Counted from the stretch's first letter, positions 1-6,733 are shown. The stretch: 13,669 nucleotides of DNA from an uncultured Eubacteriales bacterium (GCA_900551265.1 URVL01000051.1:1-13669); one strand, 5' to 3'. Notes: a model not told the origin generated them from the sequence alone. A program made the numbers and translations.

Positions 1-2
1 AA

Positions 3-122
3 GCCCCGGTATGCGCTCTGCCCTCCGGCAGCTTTGTTCAAGTGTCCGATAAGGATAACGGCGCACCCGGTACGCTCTGCAACATCGGCAAGGCGGCGGA
101 ACATGGGGCGCACTTCGTTAAT
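3..122 (-). pseudogene. Fragment of a RepA-like AAA family ATPase, antisense to the recombinase frame
   Basis: Read on the minus strand from 122 down to 3, the sequence gives INEVRP, MFRRLADVAERTGCAVILIG, HLNKAAGG and SAYRG. This is the beta-strand, IGHLNK and downstream segment typical of RecA-fold hexameric ATPases of the RepA type, which occur in replication modules of clostridial plasmids and conjugative elements. The segment upstream on that strand (about 123-161) keeps a vague PLDLLVG similarity to the usual DPxQ strand but does not match cleanly, suggesting an indel near the junction. The reading frame runs off the left edge of the window. The match is by motif recognition only, and it is short. 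I infer that a piece of an element's replication gene was joined to the recombinase remnant by rearrangement. Confidence 0.6.
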
Positions 123-776
123 CACCGCGCCTACAATGCCGACAAGCAAATCCAGCGGGTAAACGCTCGGCAAGGCATAAAGAACCTGAAAAAGCTGGTA
201 ACGGAGGATCTCCGCAGGGTAACGCACTTTGCTGCTGAACATGAGCGGGAATTTATCTCGATGCTGGTATCCTGTTCCATGCGGGAACAGAAACGGGCGC
301 TGGCAGAAATGCAGCGGGAATTGGAAAACAGCCAAAGCAGGTACGACGAACTGGATAATATCATCCAGCACCTTTACGAAGATAAAATCAAAGGCCAGTT
401 GACTGAGGAACGCTTTACAAAGTTGTCTGCTGGTTATGAGGCCGAGCAGAAAGGGCTGGAAGGAACTATCCGGGAGCTTTCCGAGCAAATCGCCCAAAAG
501 ACAGATAAGACCATTAACATTGACCGCTTTATGAAGCTGGTCAAAAAGAACACTTCTTTCGAGGAACTGACACCAACCCTTCTCAACACCTTCATTGAAA
601 AAATTCTTGTTCACGAAATAGAGGTTGACACTGAGGGAAAGAGAAGTCAGAAAATCGAAATCATCTACAATTTCATCGGCAGTGTGGAACTGCCGGAAGA
701 AGCATATCAGGAAACAGCGGAAGACCCTATCGAATTGCCGCTGCGTGAGAGCCGGAAAAGGAAAAAGTCGGCGTGA
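42..776 (+). pseudogene. C-terminal fragment of a large serine recombinase (mobile-element remnant)
   Basis: Large serine recombinases integrate and excise clostridial conjugative and mobilisable elements. Only the C-terminal part is visible. From about position 180 the protein reads LKKLVTEDLRRVTHFAAEHE, followed by a long charged coiled-coil helix (about 250-510), the YEDKIKGQLTEERF and KLSAGYEAEQ motifs, and the conserved ELTPTLLNTFIEKILVHEIE segment (about 560-625). This is the usual end of TnpX/TndX-like recombinases (DUF4368). The frame is open back to base 3, with a GTG at 42, but the sequence before about 180 does not resemble a recombinase and has no zinc-ribbon cysteine pairs. That part instead reads as an ATPase on the other strand. 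The catalytic N-terminal serine domain is therefore absent from the window, and the gene is most likely a 5'-truncated relic. An intact gene interrupted just outside the window cannot be ruled out. Confidence 0.8.
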
Positions 777-841
777 AATACAGCCGACTTACCTTCCGCT
801 CTTTGGGTATCCCTATCGCTACTATGCTAAAGGAAGATGTT

Positions 842-1699
842 ATGGCCAGCCACATTATTTATCAAGACTCTTACCTGTATTGTGCACATGCGCAGTCATT
901 GCAGCCAAATCCACAAACTGCCAATACTTCCATTTATGAAGCAATGGCCATTTACTATAACATTCTCGGTCATAAAAGAGTCCTAATCGAAGGCAGTATC
1001 TATACGCTCCGCCCCGGAGAACTGTTTATTTTAAATGAGTCAGAAGCATTTATCGTATACGAAGATGCAGAGGAACCATCCGAATATCTGCAACTTGTCT
1101 TTAGCCAGTATGTATTTCGGCATCTTGATCCGGACTTTTCACTGCTTTCCAGGTTTACTCACCGCGCGCTTGGCGAATCAAATGTCATTCGCTTGGACGA
1201 CCGTCAGAATGCCTTATTTTCTGCCTGCCTGAAGCACATTGAACAAAATAGAAACCGCCCTGACCTGCGTATTTCTTTCCTTGGCATCCTTATGATTTTT
1301 ATTAATGAAATCAATATTAGCAATTGGTACTGTGCTCCCAGCACAGACAGTGACGGACAAAAAATCATTGCCTATATTAACGAAAATTTGCAGGTGAATT
1401 TGACCAATGAATCCGTTGCGCGGCATTTTTACATGTCAGAGTCGCAGTTTTGCCGGTATTTCAAAAGACTGACCGGCACAACGCTGACAAACTACGTAAA
1501 CAAAAAACGCGTTAATCTTGCACGCGACTTGCTCCGCAACAACGTCAAAATCAAGGATGTCGTCACCATATGCGGCTTTCATGACTACACAACATTCTAT
1601 AAGCACAATATTAAATACTACAAAATGCCTCCAAGCCGCAACTATACACGCAAAGATAACGATCCGCTTTTGTTGCATGGGCTGTATCAGATTGATTAA
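842..1699 (+). CDS. AraC family transcriptional regulator with N-terminal cupin domain
   Basis: A cytoplasmic DNA-binding regulator of 285 residues. Residues about 40-90 form a small-ligand cupin (LIEGSIYTLRPGELFILNES), as in AraC proteins that sense sugars or related small molecules. The C-terminal 110 residues hold the paired helix-turn-helix: NLTNESVARHFYMSESQFCR for the first and IKDVVTICGFHDYTTFYKHN for the second, ending in the MPPSRNY box. The ATG at 842 is chosen because AAAGGAAG lies five bases upstream. An in-frame GTG at 773 overlaps the recombinase stop (GTGA), but it has no comparable site and its extra residues look like translated non-coding DNA. No clear promoter is seen between the recombinase relic and the start. 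The gene ends 53 bases before a strong bidirectional terminator. The ligand and target are unknown; the convergent hydrolase/thioesterase operon is one candidate target by position only. Confidence 0.87.
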   Translation: MASHIIYQDSYLYCAHAQSLQPNPQTANTSIYEAMAIYYNILGHKRVLIEGSIYTLRPGELFILNESEAFIVYEDAEEPSEYLQLVFSQYVFRHLDPDFSLLSRFTHRALGESNVIRLDDRQNALFSACLKHIEQNRNRPDLRISFLGILMIFINEINISNWYCAPSTDSDGQKIIAYINENLQVNLTNESVARHFYMSESQFCRYFKRLTGTTLTNYVNKKRVNLARDLLRNNVKIKDVVTICGFHDYTTFYKHNIKYYKMPPSRNYTRKDNDPLLLHGLYQID

Positions 1700-1752
1700 C
1701 ATTTCTGCATAATCGATAACGTTCCATCACGCATTACTACTCTGTAAAAGAA

Positions 1753-1792
1753 AAACCGCGCGTTACTGCCAAATGGCAGTAACGCGCGGTTT
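1753..1792. terminator. Bidirectional intrinsic terminator between the convergent AraC and MBL genes
   Basis: A perfect inverted repeat with 19-base arms (1753-1771 and 1774-1792; core CCGCGCGTTACTGCC) and a two-base centre. On the minus strand it is followed by TTTTTCTTTT, on the plus strand by a weaker T-rich run. It serves the minus-strand hydrolase operon best and can also stop the AraC transcript. Confidence 0.9.
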
Positions 1793-1811
1793 CCTTATTC
1801 GTCTTTTTCTA

Positions 1812-2606
1812 TTACAACCGGACAGACCAATCTCCATAATGATATGTTCCGCTGCCATGATGCAGGTTCCCCTGCACTTTCAGCTCCCAAAATGCGCCGC
1901 GCATCCTTCCAAGAATTTCCGGACGCACATCTAGCGTATGATGCGCCGGATACACCCGTCTGACCGGCAGCGCCGCCACTCGTTCGAGTGAAGCAAGATA
2001 TGCCTCCGGATCCGTAGAGGGGTAGTAGGCCAAAAGCATACCCTGATAAACAAGATCTCCTGTAAAAAGATAGCCGCGCTCTCGGTCAAAAAAGCACATA
2101 TGTCCCGGCGAATGTCCGGGCGTATGAAGGACTTCAAGAATACGTTCGCCAAGATCTATCGTATCTCCGTCATGCAGAATCCGCGTCGGTTTTCCCTGAA
2201 ACAGACGATACGTATTTACATCATATTCCTCCGGCAAATCGCAACATTCTGTCACCATGCTGCGAACCACGTTCAAATCTAATGGAAACTTTCCATCTAA
2301 CCAGTCCAGTTCCGCCTCATGCGCATAAAAGTCAGCGTAATGTGAATGTCCGCCAATATGATCCCAATGGACATGGGTCGCAACAGCGGCAACCGGCTTA
2401 CTTGTTAATTTTTGAACCTCTTCTGAAATGTCGCAGATACCAAGGCCGGTATCAATCAGTAGTGCACGACTACACCCCTGCAGAAGGTAGCAATGCGTTT
2501 CTTCCCAATGGCGGTATTCACTTATGATACTTGTATCCTCATCGATCCGGTCAACTGTAAACCAATTATCCACACAGACACTTTCTTTCCCCAAAATGTC
2601 AAACAC
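1812..2606 (-). CDS. Metallo-beta-lactamase-fold hydrolase
   Basis: A soluble metal-dependent hydrolase of the glyoxalase-II/MBL superfamily, up to 264 residues. The metal-binding signature is complete: THVHWDH (His78, His80, Asp82, His83), His165 in HTPGHSPGH, Asp184 in FTGDLVY and the His222-223 pair in YPAHHT. The opening SEYRHWEETHCYLLQG and IDTGLG strands are typical of the family. The substrate cannot be read from the sequence; thioesters, lactones and phosphoesters are all precedented. It starts 11 bases after the thioesterase stop, so the two are probably co-transcribed, which makes an acyl-thioester or ester substrate slightly more likely. The start at 2606 is a GTG without a convincing Shine-Dalgarno sequence. 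A GTG at 2573, preceded by GGGGAAAG, may be the true start and would lose only 11 non-conserved residues. Confidence 0.88.
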   Translation of the reverse strand: MFDILGKESVCVDNWFTVDRIDEDTSIISEYRHWEETHCYLLQGCSRALLIDTGLGICDISEEVQKLTSKPVAAVATHVHWDHIGGHSHYADFYAHEAELDWLDGKFPLDLNVVRSMVTECCDLPEEYDVNTYRLFQGKPTRILHDGDTIDLGERILEVLHTPGHSPGHMCFFDRERGYLFTGDLVYQGMLLAYYPSTDPEAYLASLERVAALPVRRVYPAHHTLDVRPEILGRMRGAFWELKVQGNLHHGSGTYHYGDWSVRL

Positions 2607-2617
2607 ATTAACGTGAT

Positions 2618-3106
2618 CTACTCAATTTCTGAAACGCCGTCTTCTATCACATAACACATTTCTTCATGGAAATCTGCATCGGTCACACGCTTTGTATCCA
2701 TTTTCAAATATTCGGCGCTTGACTCGGCCAGCAGAACTCCGGATAAATCGTAAATTTCAGCACAGCTTCGGACAAAACGAGGAGACTGCTTTACGATCCG
2801 TCCCACGCCCTTTAACGGGACGCCATATGGTACCGGCCTGCGGTACTTTGTCTCAAGAGAGAGCGTGACGCCCAGTGTTTCCTCACTGTGAACCCAAAAG
2901 GCACGAAAACCCAGCTCATCCAGCATAGCGGTAATCATTCCGCCATGCACTCGACCGGGATAACTTTGATGCTCCGGGCGAAAGGAAAACAGTGTGCACA
3001 CGCTTTCGTCTTCCATTGTGTAAAACTGTGCCTGCAGGCCATACTGGTTATCCATCCCACAAATAACACACATCCGACTGTTTCTCTGTTTTCTGATTAC
3101 CTTCAT
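2618..3106 (-). CDS. PaaI-like hotdog-fold acyl-CoA thioesterase
   Basis: A 162-residue hotdog-fold (4HBT/PaaI) protein predicted to hydrolyse acyl-CoA or related thioesters in the cytoplasm. The active-site helix is clear: GRVHGGMITAMLDELGF (residues 51-67), with His54-Gly-Gly and acidic Asp63/Glu64. The KYRRPVPYG strand (88-95) and the late AESSAEYLKM strand (127-136) complete the fold. The N-terminus has CVICGMDNQYGL, a Cys-x-x-Cys-Gly motif that recurs in this clostridial subgroup and may bind metal. The ATG at 3106 has GAGGTGTG just upstream. It is the first gene of a two-gene unit with the MBL hydrolase. The upstream 190 bases hold the degV terminator but no promoter that I can defend. 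Confidence 0.87.
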   Translation of the reverse strand: MKVIRKQRNSRMCVICGMDNQYGLQAQFYTMEDESVCTLFSFRPEHQSYPGRVHGGMITAMLDELGFRAFWVHSEETLGVTLSLETKYRRPVPYGVPLKGVGRIVKQSPRFVRSCAEIYDLSGVLLAESSAEYLKMDTKRVTDADFHEEMCYVIEDGVSEIE

Positions 3107-3218
3107 AACACACCTCTATACCAAACATCCGTTAATTTTTAGTCTCCGCGTTTAACCTGGTTACACCGTTACTGTTACTGCCGCCTATGCTTCAACACAA
3201 TTTGTACTGAAAAAACAG

Positions 3219-3249
3219 AAAACCCACCGAAATGATCCGGTGGGTTTTT
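3219..3249 (-). terminator. Intrinsic terminator of degV
   Basis: The arms AAAACCCACCG (3219-3229) and CGGTGGGTTTT (3238-3248) flank an 8-base loop. On the minus strand the stem is followed by TTTTCTGTTTTTT, placing it about 50 bases after the degV stop. It also has a T run on the plus strand, where no gene reads into it. Confidence 0.85.
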
Positions 3250-3301
3250 ATCCTACGGCATAAAAAACTCCTGTGCACCATCGCCGGAAAAAATTCTCAG
3301 A

Positions 3302-4171
3302 TTACCACTCGCGATTTTCTCCAACAAAAAAGACGGCAAGGCAACCAGGGCCGACATGCGCGCCGATTACAGGGCCAAGATTTAAAATCCGGATCTCGGC
3401 CGGATTCACGCGAGTACGTATATCCTGGGCAAGGCGTTCGGCATCCTCCAGACAGTCGGCATGGTTAATTATGACCAGCTGTTGTTCCGGCTCCACAATC
3501 TTCGCCGCCACTTTATCAGCCAACATACGCACGGCCTGCATCCGTCCGCGGACCTTTGCGCCGACACAGAGCTCGCCAAGGCTATTGGTGTACATCACCG
3601 GCTTAATGCCAACCAATGTTCCCATAACAGCAGCGCCACGACTCACGCGTCCACCGCGATAGAGATGGTTCAAATCGTTCACAGTGAAATAATGGCAGTG
3701 GCGTTGGATTGCATTCTGTATCCACTGTGATAACGCTTCCATTTCCATGCCGGCCTTCTTTTGCTCTGCTGCATGGTAGACAAGAAGGCCTTCCCCACCG
3801 CACTCGCTTTTCGAGTCAATTACGGTTACACGCCGTTCCGGCCATTTGCCGCTGCATTCCCTTGCTGCATATAAAGCATTGTTATAGCTCCCGCTCAGCA
3901 CAGACGCAAAGCACAAATATATGATGTCGCGCCCCTTTGTAAGTTCTTCCTCAAAAATGTCAATATACGTCTGTGCATTAATCTGCATCGTAGAGGCGGT
4001 CGATCCATTATGCAACATTTCATAAAAGGTATGACTGTCATTGGTTCCATCGTCTACATATTCGCGGGCGTCTACCGTATACCGCATTGCAATAACCCGT
4101 ACCCCCATCTCCCGATAGAGTCCGGCGTCAAGATCGCATGTCGAATCCGTCATTAAGGTATATTCGGCCAT
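3302..4171 (-). CDS. DegV family (fatty-acid-binding, FakB-like) protein
   Basis: DegV/FakB proteins bind a fatty acid and, in the characterised cases, present it to the kinase FakA to make acyl-phosphate for phospholipid synthesis. All family landmarks are present in 289 residues: TDSTCDL (8-14), the STAST loop (57-61), SGSYNNA (93-99), YFTVNDLNHLYRGGRVS (161-177), GTLVGIKPV (184-192) and the C-terminal GPVIGAHVGPG (266-276). The length is normal. The ATG at 4171 has AGGAGGAAAGG upstream. It is a single-gene unit with its own consensus promoter and terminator. No fakA-like kinase is in the window, so the partner is elsewhere. The paralogue and the bound lipid cannot be assigned. Confidence 0.93.
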   Translation of the reverse strand: MAEYTLMTDSTCDLDAGLYREMGVRVIAMRYTVDAREYVDDGTNDSHTFYEMLHNGSTASTMQINAQTYIDIFEEELTKGRDIIYLCFASVLSGSYNNALYAARECSGKWPERRVTVIDSKSECGGEGLLVYHAAEQKKAGMEMEALSQWIQNAIQRHCHYFTVNDLNHLYRGGRVSRGAAVMGTLVGIKPVMYTNSLGELCVGAKVRGRMQAVRMLADKVAAKIVEPEQQLVIINHADCLEDAERLAQDIRTRVNPAEIRILNLGPVIGAHVGPGCLAVFFVGENREW

Positions 4172-4247
4172 TTTTTACATCCTTTCCTCCTGCCATTCCG
4201 TCACAACGCGCCTGTCAGCGGCAGGCTTCAGAAACTTGCGTTACTTG

Positions 4248-4276
4248 ATTATACAATATTGTATGGCAAGAGACAA
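4248..4276 (-). promoter_or_regulatory. Sigma-A promoter of degV with palindromic spacer
   Basis: On the minus strand, -35 TTGTCT (4271-4276), a 17-base spacer and -10 TATAAT (4248-4253). The perfect palindrome ATACAATATTGTAT (4251-4264) lies between the two boxes and overlaps the -10, where a repressor would block polymerase. Transcription would start near 4241, giving a leader of about 70 bases. Confidence 0.82.
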
Positions 4277-4318
4277 GCCGTAATTTATAATCCATGTCTT
4301 TCATTTGTTCCCAAACGG

Positions 4319-4347
4319 CAAAAAAACTTCCGGCATAAAGCCGGAAG
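4319..4347 (-). terminator. Intrinsic terminator of the abrB-like gene
   Basis: The arms CTTCCGGC (4327-4334) and GCCGGAAG (4340-4347) flank a five-base loop. On the minus strand the stem is followed by seven T residues (4320-4326 complement). It lies 18 bases after the stop codon of the AbrB-like gene. Confidence 0.9.
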
Positions 4348-4364
4348 CCGCCTCATAGATTAAA

Positions 4365-4610
4365 TTAAAACTCTGCGAGACTTTTTGCGCAGTCAGCGCA
4401 AACATTTTTGCCCTTGAAGACTTTTACCCCTCTTGCATCTCCGCAGAACACGCAAGTAGGCTGGTACTTTTTCAGAATGATGGTATCGTTGCCCTCTGTA
4501 TATATTTCAAGCGGATCACGCTCTGCAATGTCCAGCGTGCGTCTCAGCTCGATCGGCAATACGATTCTACCCAGTTCGTCCACCTTTCTGACTATGCCTG
4601 TTGATTTCAT
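4365..4610 (-). CDS. AbrB/SpoVT-type transition-state regulator with C-terminal zinc knuckle
   Basis: A dimeric swapped-hairpin DNA-binding protein of 81 residues. MKSTGIVRKVDELGRIVLPI (1-20) and ELRRTLDIAERDPLEIYTEG (21-40) are almost textbook AbrB N-domain, including the basic Arg8, Lys9, Arg15, Arg23 and Arg24 that contact DNA. Unlike Bacillus AbrB, the C-terminal half is replaced by a compact four-cysteine knuckle: Cys53-x-x-Cys56 and Cys71-x-x-Cys74. This arrangement occurs in clostridial AbrB-like proteins and is probably a zinc site. Its likely role is global control of stationary-phase or sporulation genes. It is divergent from spmA. The ATG at 4610 has GGGGGA eight bases upstream, and a near-consensus promoter and terminator bracket the gene. 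Confidence 0.93.
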   Translation of the reverse strand: MKSTGIVRKVDELGRIVLPIELRRTLDIAERDPLEIYTEGNDTIILKKYQPTCVFCGDARGVKVFKGKNVCADCAKSLAEF

Positions 4611-4644
4611 ATTATTTTCCCCCGTTTCTGAAATCTACATGTAC

Positions 4645-4673
4645 AGTATACCTGATAAAATCAATATAGTCAA
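4645..4673 (-). promoter_or_regulatory. Sigma-A promoter of the abrB-like gene
   Basis: On the minus strand, -35 TTGACT (4668-4673), a 17-base spacer and -10 TATACT (4645-4650). The start would lie near 4638, about 28 bases before the ATG. The upstream DNA is AT-rich, with two copies of an 11-base direct repeat, and is a plausible autoregulatory region. Confidence 0.87.
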
Positions 4674-4723
4674 CCATTTTTTTGAAATTTGTCGAAATGA
4701 CTATGTTGAAGTCCATTTTTTTG
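4674..4723. repeat. Two direct copies of CCATTTTTTTG upstream of the abrB promoter
   Basis: CCATTTTTTTG occurs at 4674-4684 and again at 4713-4723, 39 bases apart (close to four helical turns). The first copy abuts the -35 box. The copies lie between the divergent abrB-like and spmA genes, and the setting suits AT-preferring AbrB binding. The function is inferred. Confidence 0.5.
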
Positions 4724-4839
4724 GATGTTTTTTATAAAAGAAAAGCGAAGTAAATCCACATCTTTTCTATCATTCTGTTTCAAATGCGAAACAAAAGTCG
4801 AATTTTGTAATTTTTAGCCGTTCATGGGGGTGTTATTTC

Positions 4840-5508
4840 TTGATTGACAAAATTTGGGCAATCATTCTCCTGGTCTCGGTTGCATTTGGTCTTATCTCCG
4901 GCCGGGGAAACGAACTGGGAAACGCCGCGCTTAACGGCGCATCGCAAGCCGTCACACTCGTCATTGGCCTGACCGGCATGCTCTGTTTCTGGCAGGGTAT
5001 GATGGCCGTCATGCGCGAATGTGGTGTTGCCAGTGCGCTTGCGCGAATTCTACACAAGCCGGTCAGCCTCCTCATTAAAAAAACGCACAGGGACTCTCAT
5101 GCCATGGAAGCTGTCTGCGCAAATATTTCGGCAAATTTACTGGGCCTCTCCAATGCGGCAACACCGTTCGGCATAGAAGCTGCCAGAGCATTATCGGACG
5201 GCAGCAATGTTGCAAATAAGGATTTATGTATGTTAGTCGTCATCAACAGCGCCTCGCTTCAGTTAATTCCATCTACTGTCGCCGCATTACGTGCATCGCT
5301 TGGGGCCGCATCGCCTTACGATATTTTGCCGTCCGTATGGGTGACAACCATCGCCTCACAAATGGTAGGGATTGCTGCAGCCCTGTTTTTTGCAAGGTCG
5401 AAACCATGGGACGCATACACAAGAAAGATAAACACATCTTCTCCGCGTAGCAGGAAACGTAAGGCGTGGCCATGTCGCCTATTTTCCAAAGAAAGGCGGA
5501 TCCAATGA
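4840..5508 (+). CDS. spmA: Spore maturation protein A (nucleoside-recognition/gate membrane protein)
   Basis: SpmA is a polytopic membrane protein that acts with SpmB in spore core dehydration and maturation. The 222-residue protein has hydrophobic segments near 3-20, 36-55, 125-147 and 155-178. It also carries the family signature NISANLLGLSNAATPFG (95-111), followed by GIEAARALSDGS. The start is a TTG at 4840, chosen because GGGGGTG lies seven bases upstream and the residues MIDKIWAII match the family start. The stop overlaps spmB as ATGA (5505-5508), so translation is probably coupled. The last 30 or so residues (after FFARSKPWD) are unusually basic (SPRSRKRK, SKERR), and the protein is about 25 residues longer than usual. 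No sporulation sigma-factor promoter could be recognised upstream. Confidence 0.92.
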   Translation: MIDKIWAIILLVSVAFGLISGRGNELGNAALNGASQAVTLVIGLTGMLCFWQGMMAVMRECGVASALARILHKPVSLLIKKTHRDSHAMEAVCANISANLLGLSNAATPFGIEAARALSDGSNVANKDLCMLVVINSASLQLIPSTVAALRASLGAASPYDILPSVWVTTIASQMVGIAAALFFARSKPWDAYTRKINTSSPRSRKRKAWPCRLFSKERRIQ

Positions 5509-6014
5509 CAGACATCATTTTACCATTATTGATTGGAATGATTGTGCTCACGGCGCTTTTTCATAAGACTCCCATGTTTTCTGTCTTTATCAGGGGAGCT
5601 CGTGAGGGTCTTGATACGGCAGTCAGCATTCTTCCTTCCCTTGTGGCGCTTTTGACTGCCGTTTCCATGCTTCGTGCCTCCGGCGCCGTTGAAGCACTGG
5701 CACGTCTGCTCGAGCCTCTACTTTCTAAAGTTGGACTTCCTGCAGAAACATTGATGCTTATGCTGATAAAACCCTTTTCCGGTTCCGGTGCGCTTGCGAC
5801 AGGCGCCGATATAATCCGGGAATTTGGACCGGACAGCTACATCGGACGGGTAGCTGCCGTAATGCTCGGCTCATCCGAGACAACATTTTATACGATTTCC
5901 GTTTATTTCGGCGCAGTTGGTATTACAAAAACACGGCATGCCATACCGGCCGCACTATTGGCGGATTTCACCGCTTTTCTAATGGCTGCGTTGACAGTGC
6001 GGCTACTTATGTGA
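5505..6014 (+). CDS. spmB: Spore maturation protein B
   Basis: The partner of SpmA, a membrane protein of the same gate fold, 169 residues. Visible landmarks are the hydrophobic N-terminal segment DIILPLLIGMIVLTALFH, GAREGLDTAVSILPSLVALL, the glycine-rich KPFSGSGALATGADII, and the highly conserved MLGSSETTFYTISVYFGAVG. The ATG at 5505 is chosen over an upstream in-frame ATG at 5466. It has AAAGGCGG just before it, overlaps the spmA stop as ATGA, and gives the usual family length. spmA-spmB thus form a two-gene unit. No terminator follows directly; the next gene has its own promoter in the 71-base gap. Confidence 0.92.
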   Translation: MTDIILPLLIGMIVLTALFHKTPMFSVFIRGAREGLDTAVSILPSLVALLTAVSMLRASGAVEALARLLEPLLSKVGLPAETLMLMLIKPFSGSGALATGADIIREFGPDSYIGRVAAVMLGSSETTFYTISVYFGAVGITKTRHAIPAALLADFTAFLMAALTVRLLM

Positions 6015-6027
6015 AATCACACAAAAC

Positions 6028-6056
6028 TTGCCTCTATCGCATATTTATGTTAGAAT
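6028..6056 (+). promoter_or_regulatory. Sigma-A promoter of the flavodoxin-fold oxidoreductase
   Basis: -35 TTGCCT (6028-6033), a 17-base spacer and -10 TAGAAT (6051-6056). It lies 14 bases after the spmB stop, with a start expected near 6063 and AGGAGGAG at 6074-6081. Confidence 0.72.
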
Positions 6057-6085
6057 ATAGGTATTAACCAAGCAGGAGGAGCATT

Positions 6086-6709
6086 ATGAAGGTTCTATTG
6101 ATTAACGGCAGTCCACATGAACACGGTACAACTTATGTTGCCCTCTCTGAAGTGGCGCGAACATTAGATGCCGAAGGGATCGATACGGAAATCTTTCACG
6201 TCGGCACGGGAGCAGTCCACGGCTGTATTGCCTGTCATCATTGCAGCAAAGACGGACGCTGTGTTTTTCAAGACGATCCTGTGAATACCATCATTGAAAA
6301 GGCCGCGAAAAGCGACGGCTTTATTTTTGGAGCGCCTGTACACTATGCAGGGCCTGCCGGCATAATGCATACGATCCTTGACCGCGCCTTTTATGCCGGG
6401 AAAGCGGCGTTTACTTATAAGCCGGGAGCGGCCGTTGTCTGTTGCCGCAGAGGCGGTGCGACCGCATCGTTTGATTCGCTCAATAAGTACTTTACCATAG
6501 CCAATATGCCGGTTGTCCCTTCACAGTACTGGAACATGGTGCATGGGGCAACGCCTGAGGATGCTTTGCAAGATGCAGAAGGTTTGCAGACCATGCGCAC
6601 ACTTGCGAGAAACATGGCCTGGATGCTGCGCTGTTTCGCAGCCGGGCGTGAGGCCGGTATCTCCATTCCCGTAGAGGAGCCGCCGCAGCGCACCAATTTT
6701 ATTCGCTGA
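6086..6709 (+). CDS. NAD(P)H-dependent FMN oxidoreductase / iron-sulfur flavoprotein-like
   Basis: A flavodoxin-fold protein of 207 residues that probably moves electrons from NAD(P)H or ferredoxin through FMN. The FMN-phosphate loop is GSPHEHGTTY (8-17), and GAPVHYAGP (82-90) binds the isoalloxazine ring. Between them is a cysteine-rich insert, Cys47-x-x-Cys50-x-x-Cys53 and Cys59 (GCIACHHCSKDGRC). It resembles the compact 4Fe-4S motif of iron-sulfur flavoproteins, although many relatives with this pattern have no confirmed cluster. The start is supported by AGGAGGAG six bases upstream. The gene is monocistronic, with its own promoter and terminator. The electron partner is unknown; the nearby corrinoid activase needs low-potential electrons, but a link is only a guess. 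Confidence 0.85.
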   Translation: MKVLLINGSPHEHGTTYVALSEVARTLDAEGIDTEIFHVGTGAVHGCIACHHCSKDGRCVFQDDPVNTIIEKAAKSDGFIFGAPVHYAGPAGIMHTILDRAFYAGKAAFTYKPGAAVVCCRRGGATASFDSLNKYFTIANMPVVPSQYWNMVHGATPEDALQDAEGLQTMRTLARNMAWMLRCFAAGREAGISIPVEEPPQRTNFIR

Positions 6710-6733
6710 GTCTTCACATACACAATAGGCATA

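Noticed and set aside
773..841. GTG at 773 as start of the AraC gene, overlapping the recombinase stop as GTGA
   Set aside because: No ribosome-binding site fits it, the extra 23 residues look non-conserved, and AAAGGAAG precedes the ATG at 842 at ideal spacing.
3150..3185. Three GTTAC motifs upstream of the thioesterase gene as operator repeats
   Set aside because: The copies are only five bases long with irregular spacing, and no promoter could be placed with them.
3232..3924. Several plus-strand open frames opposite degV
   Set aside because: degV is unambiguous across this region; the opposite frames have low-complexity composition and no start signals.
4724..4839. Sporulation sigma-factor promoter for spmA-spmB
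   Set aside because: Expected for the operon, but no stretch matches a sigma-E, sigma-F or sigma-G consensus well enough; small inverted repeats (GTTTC...GAAAC, CAAAA...TTTTG) are too short to interpret.
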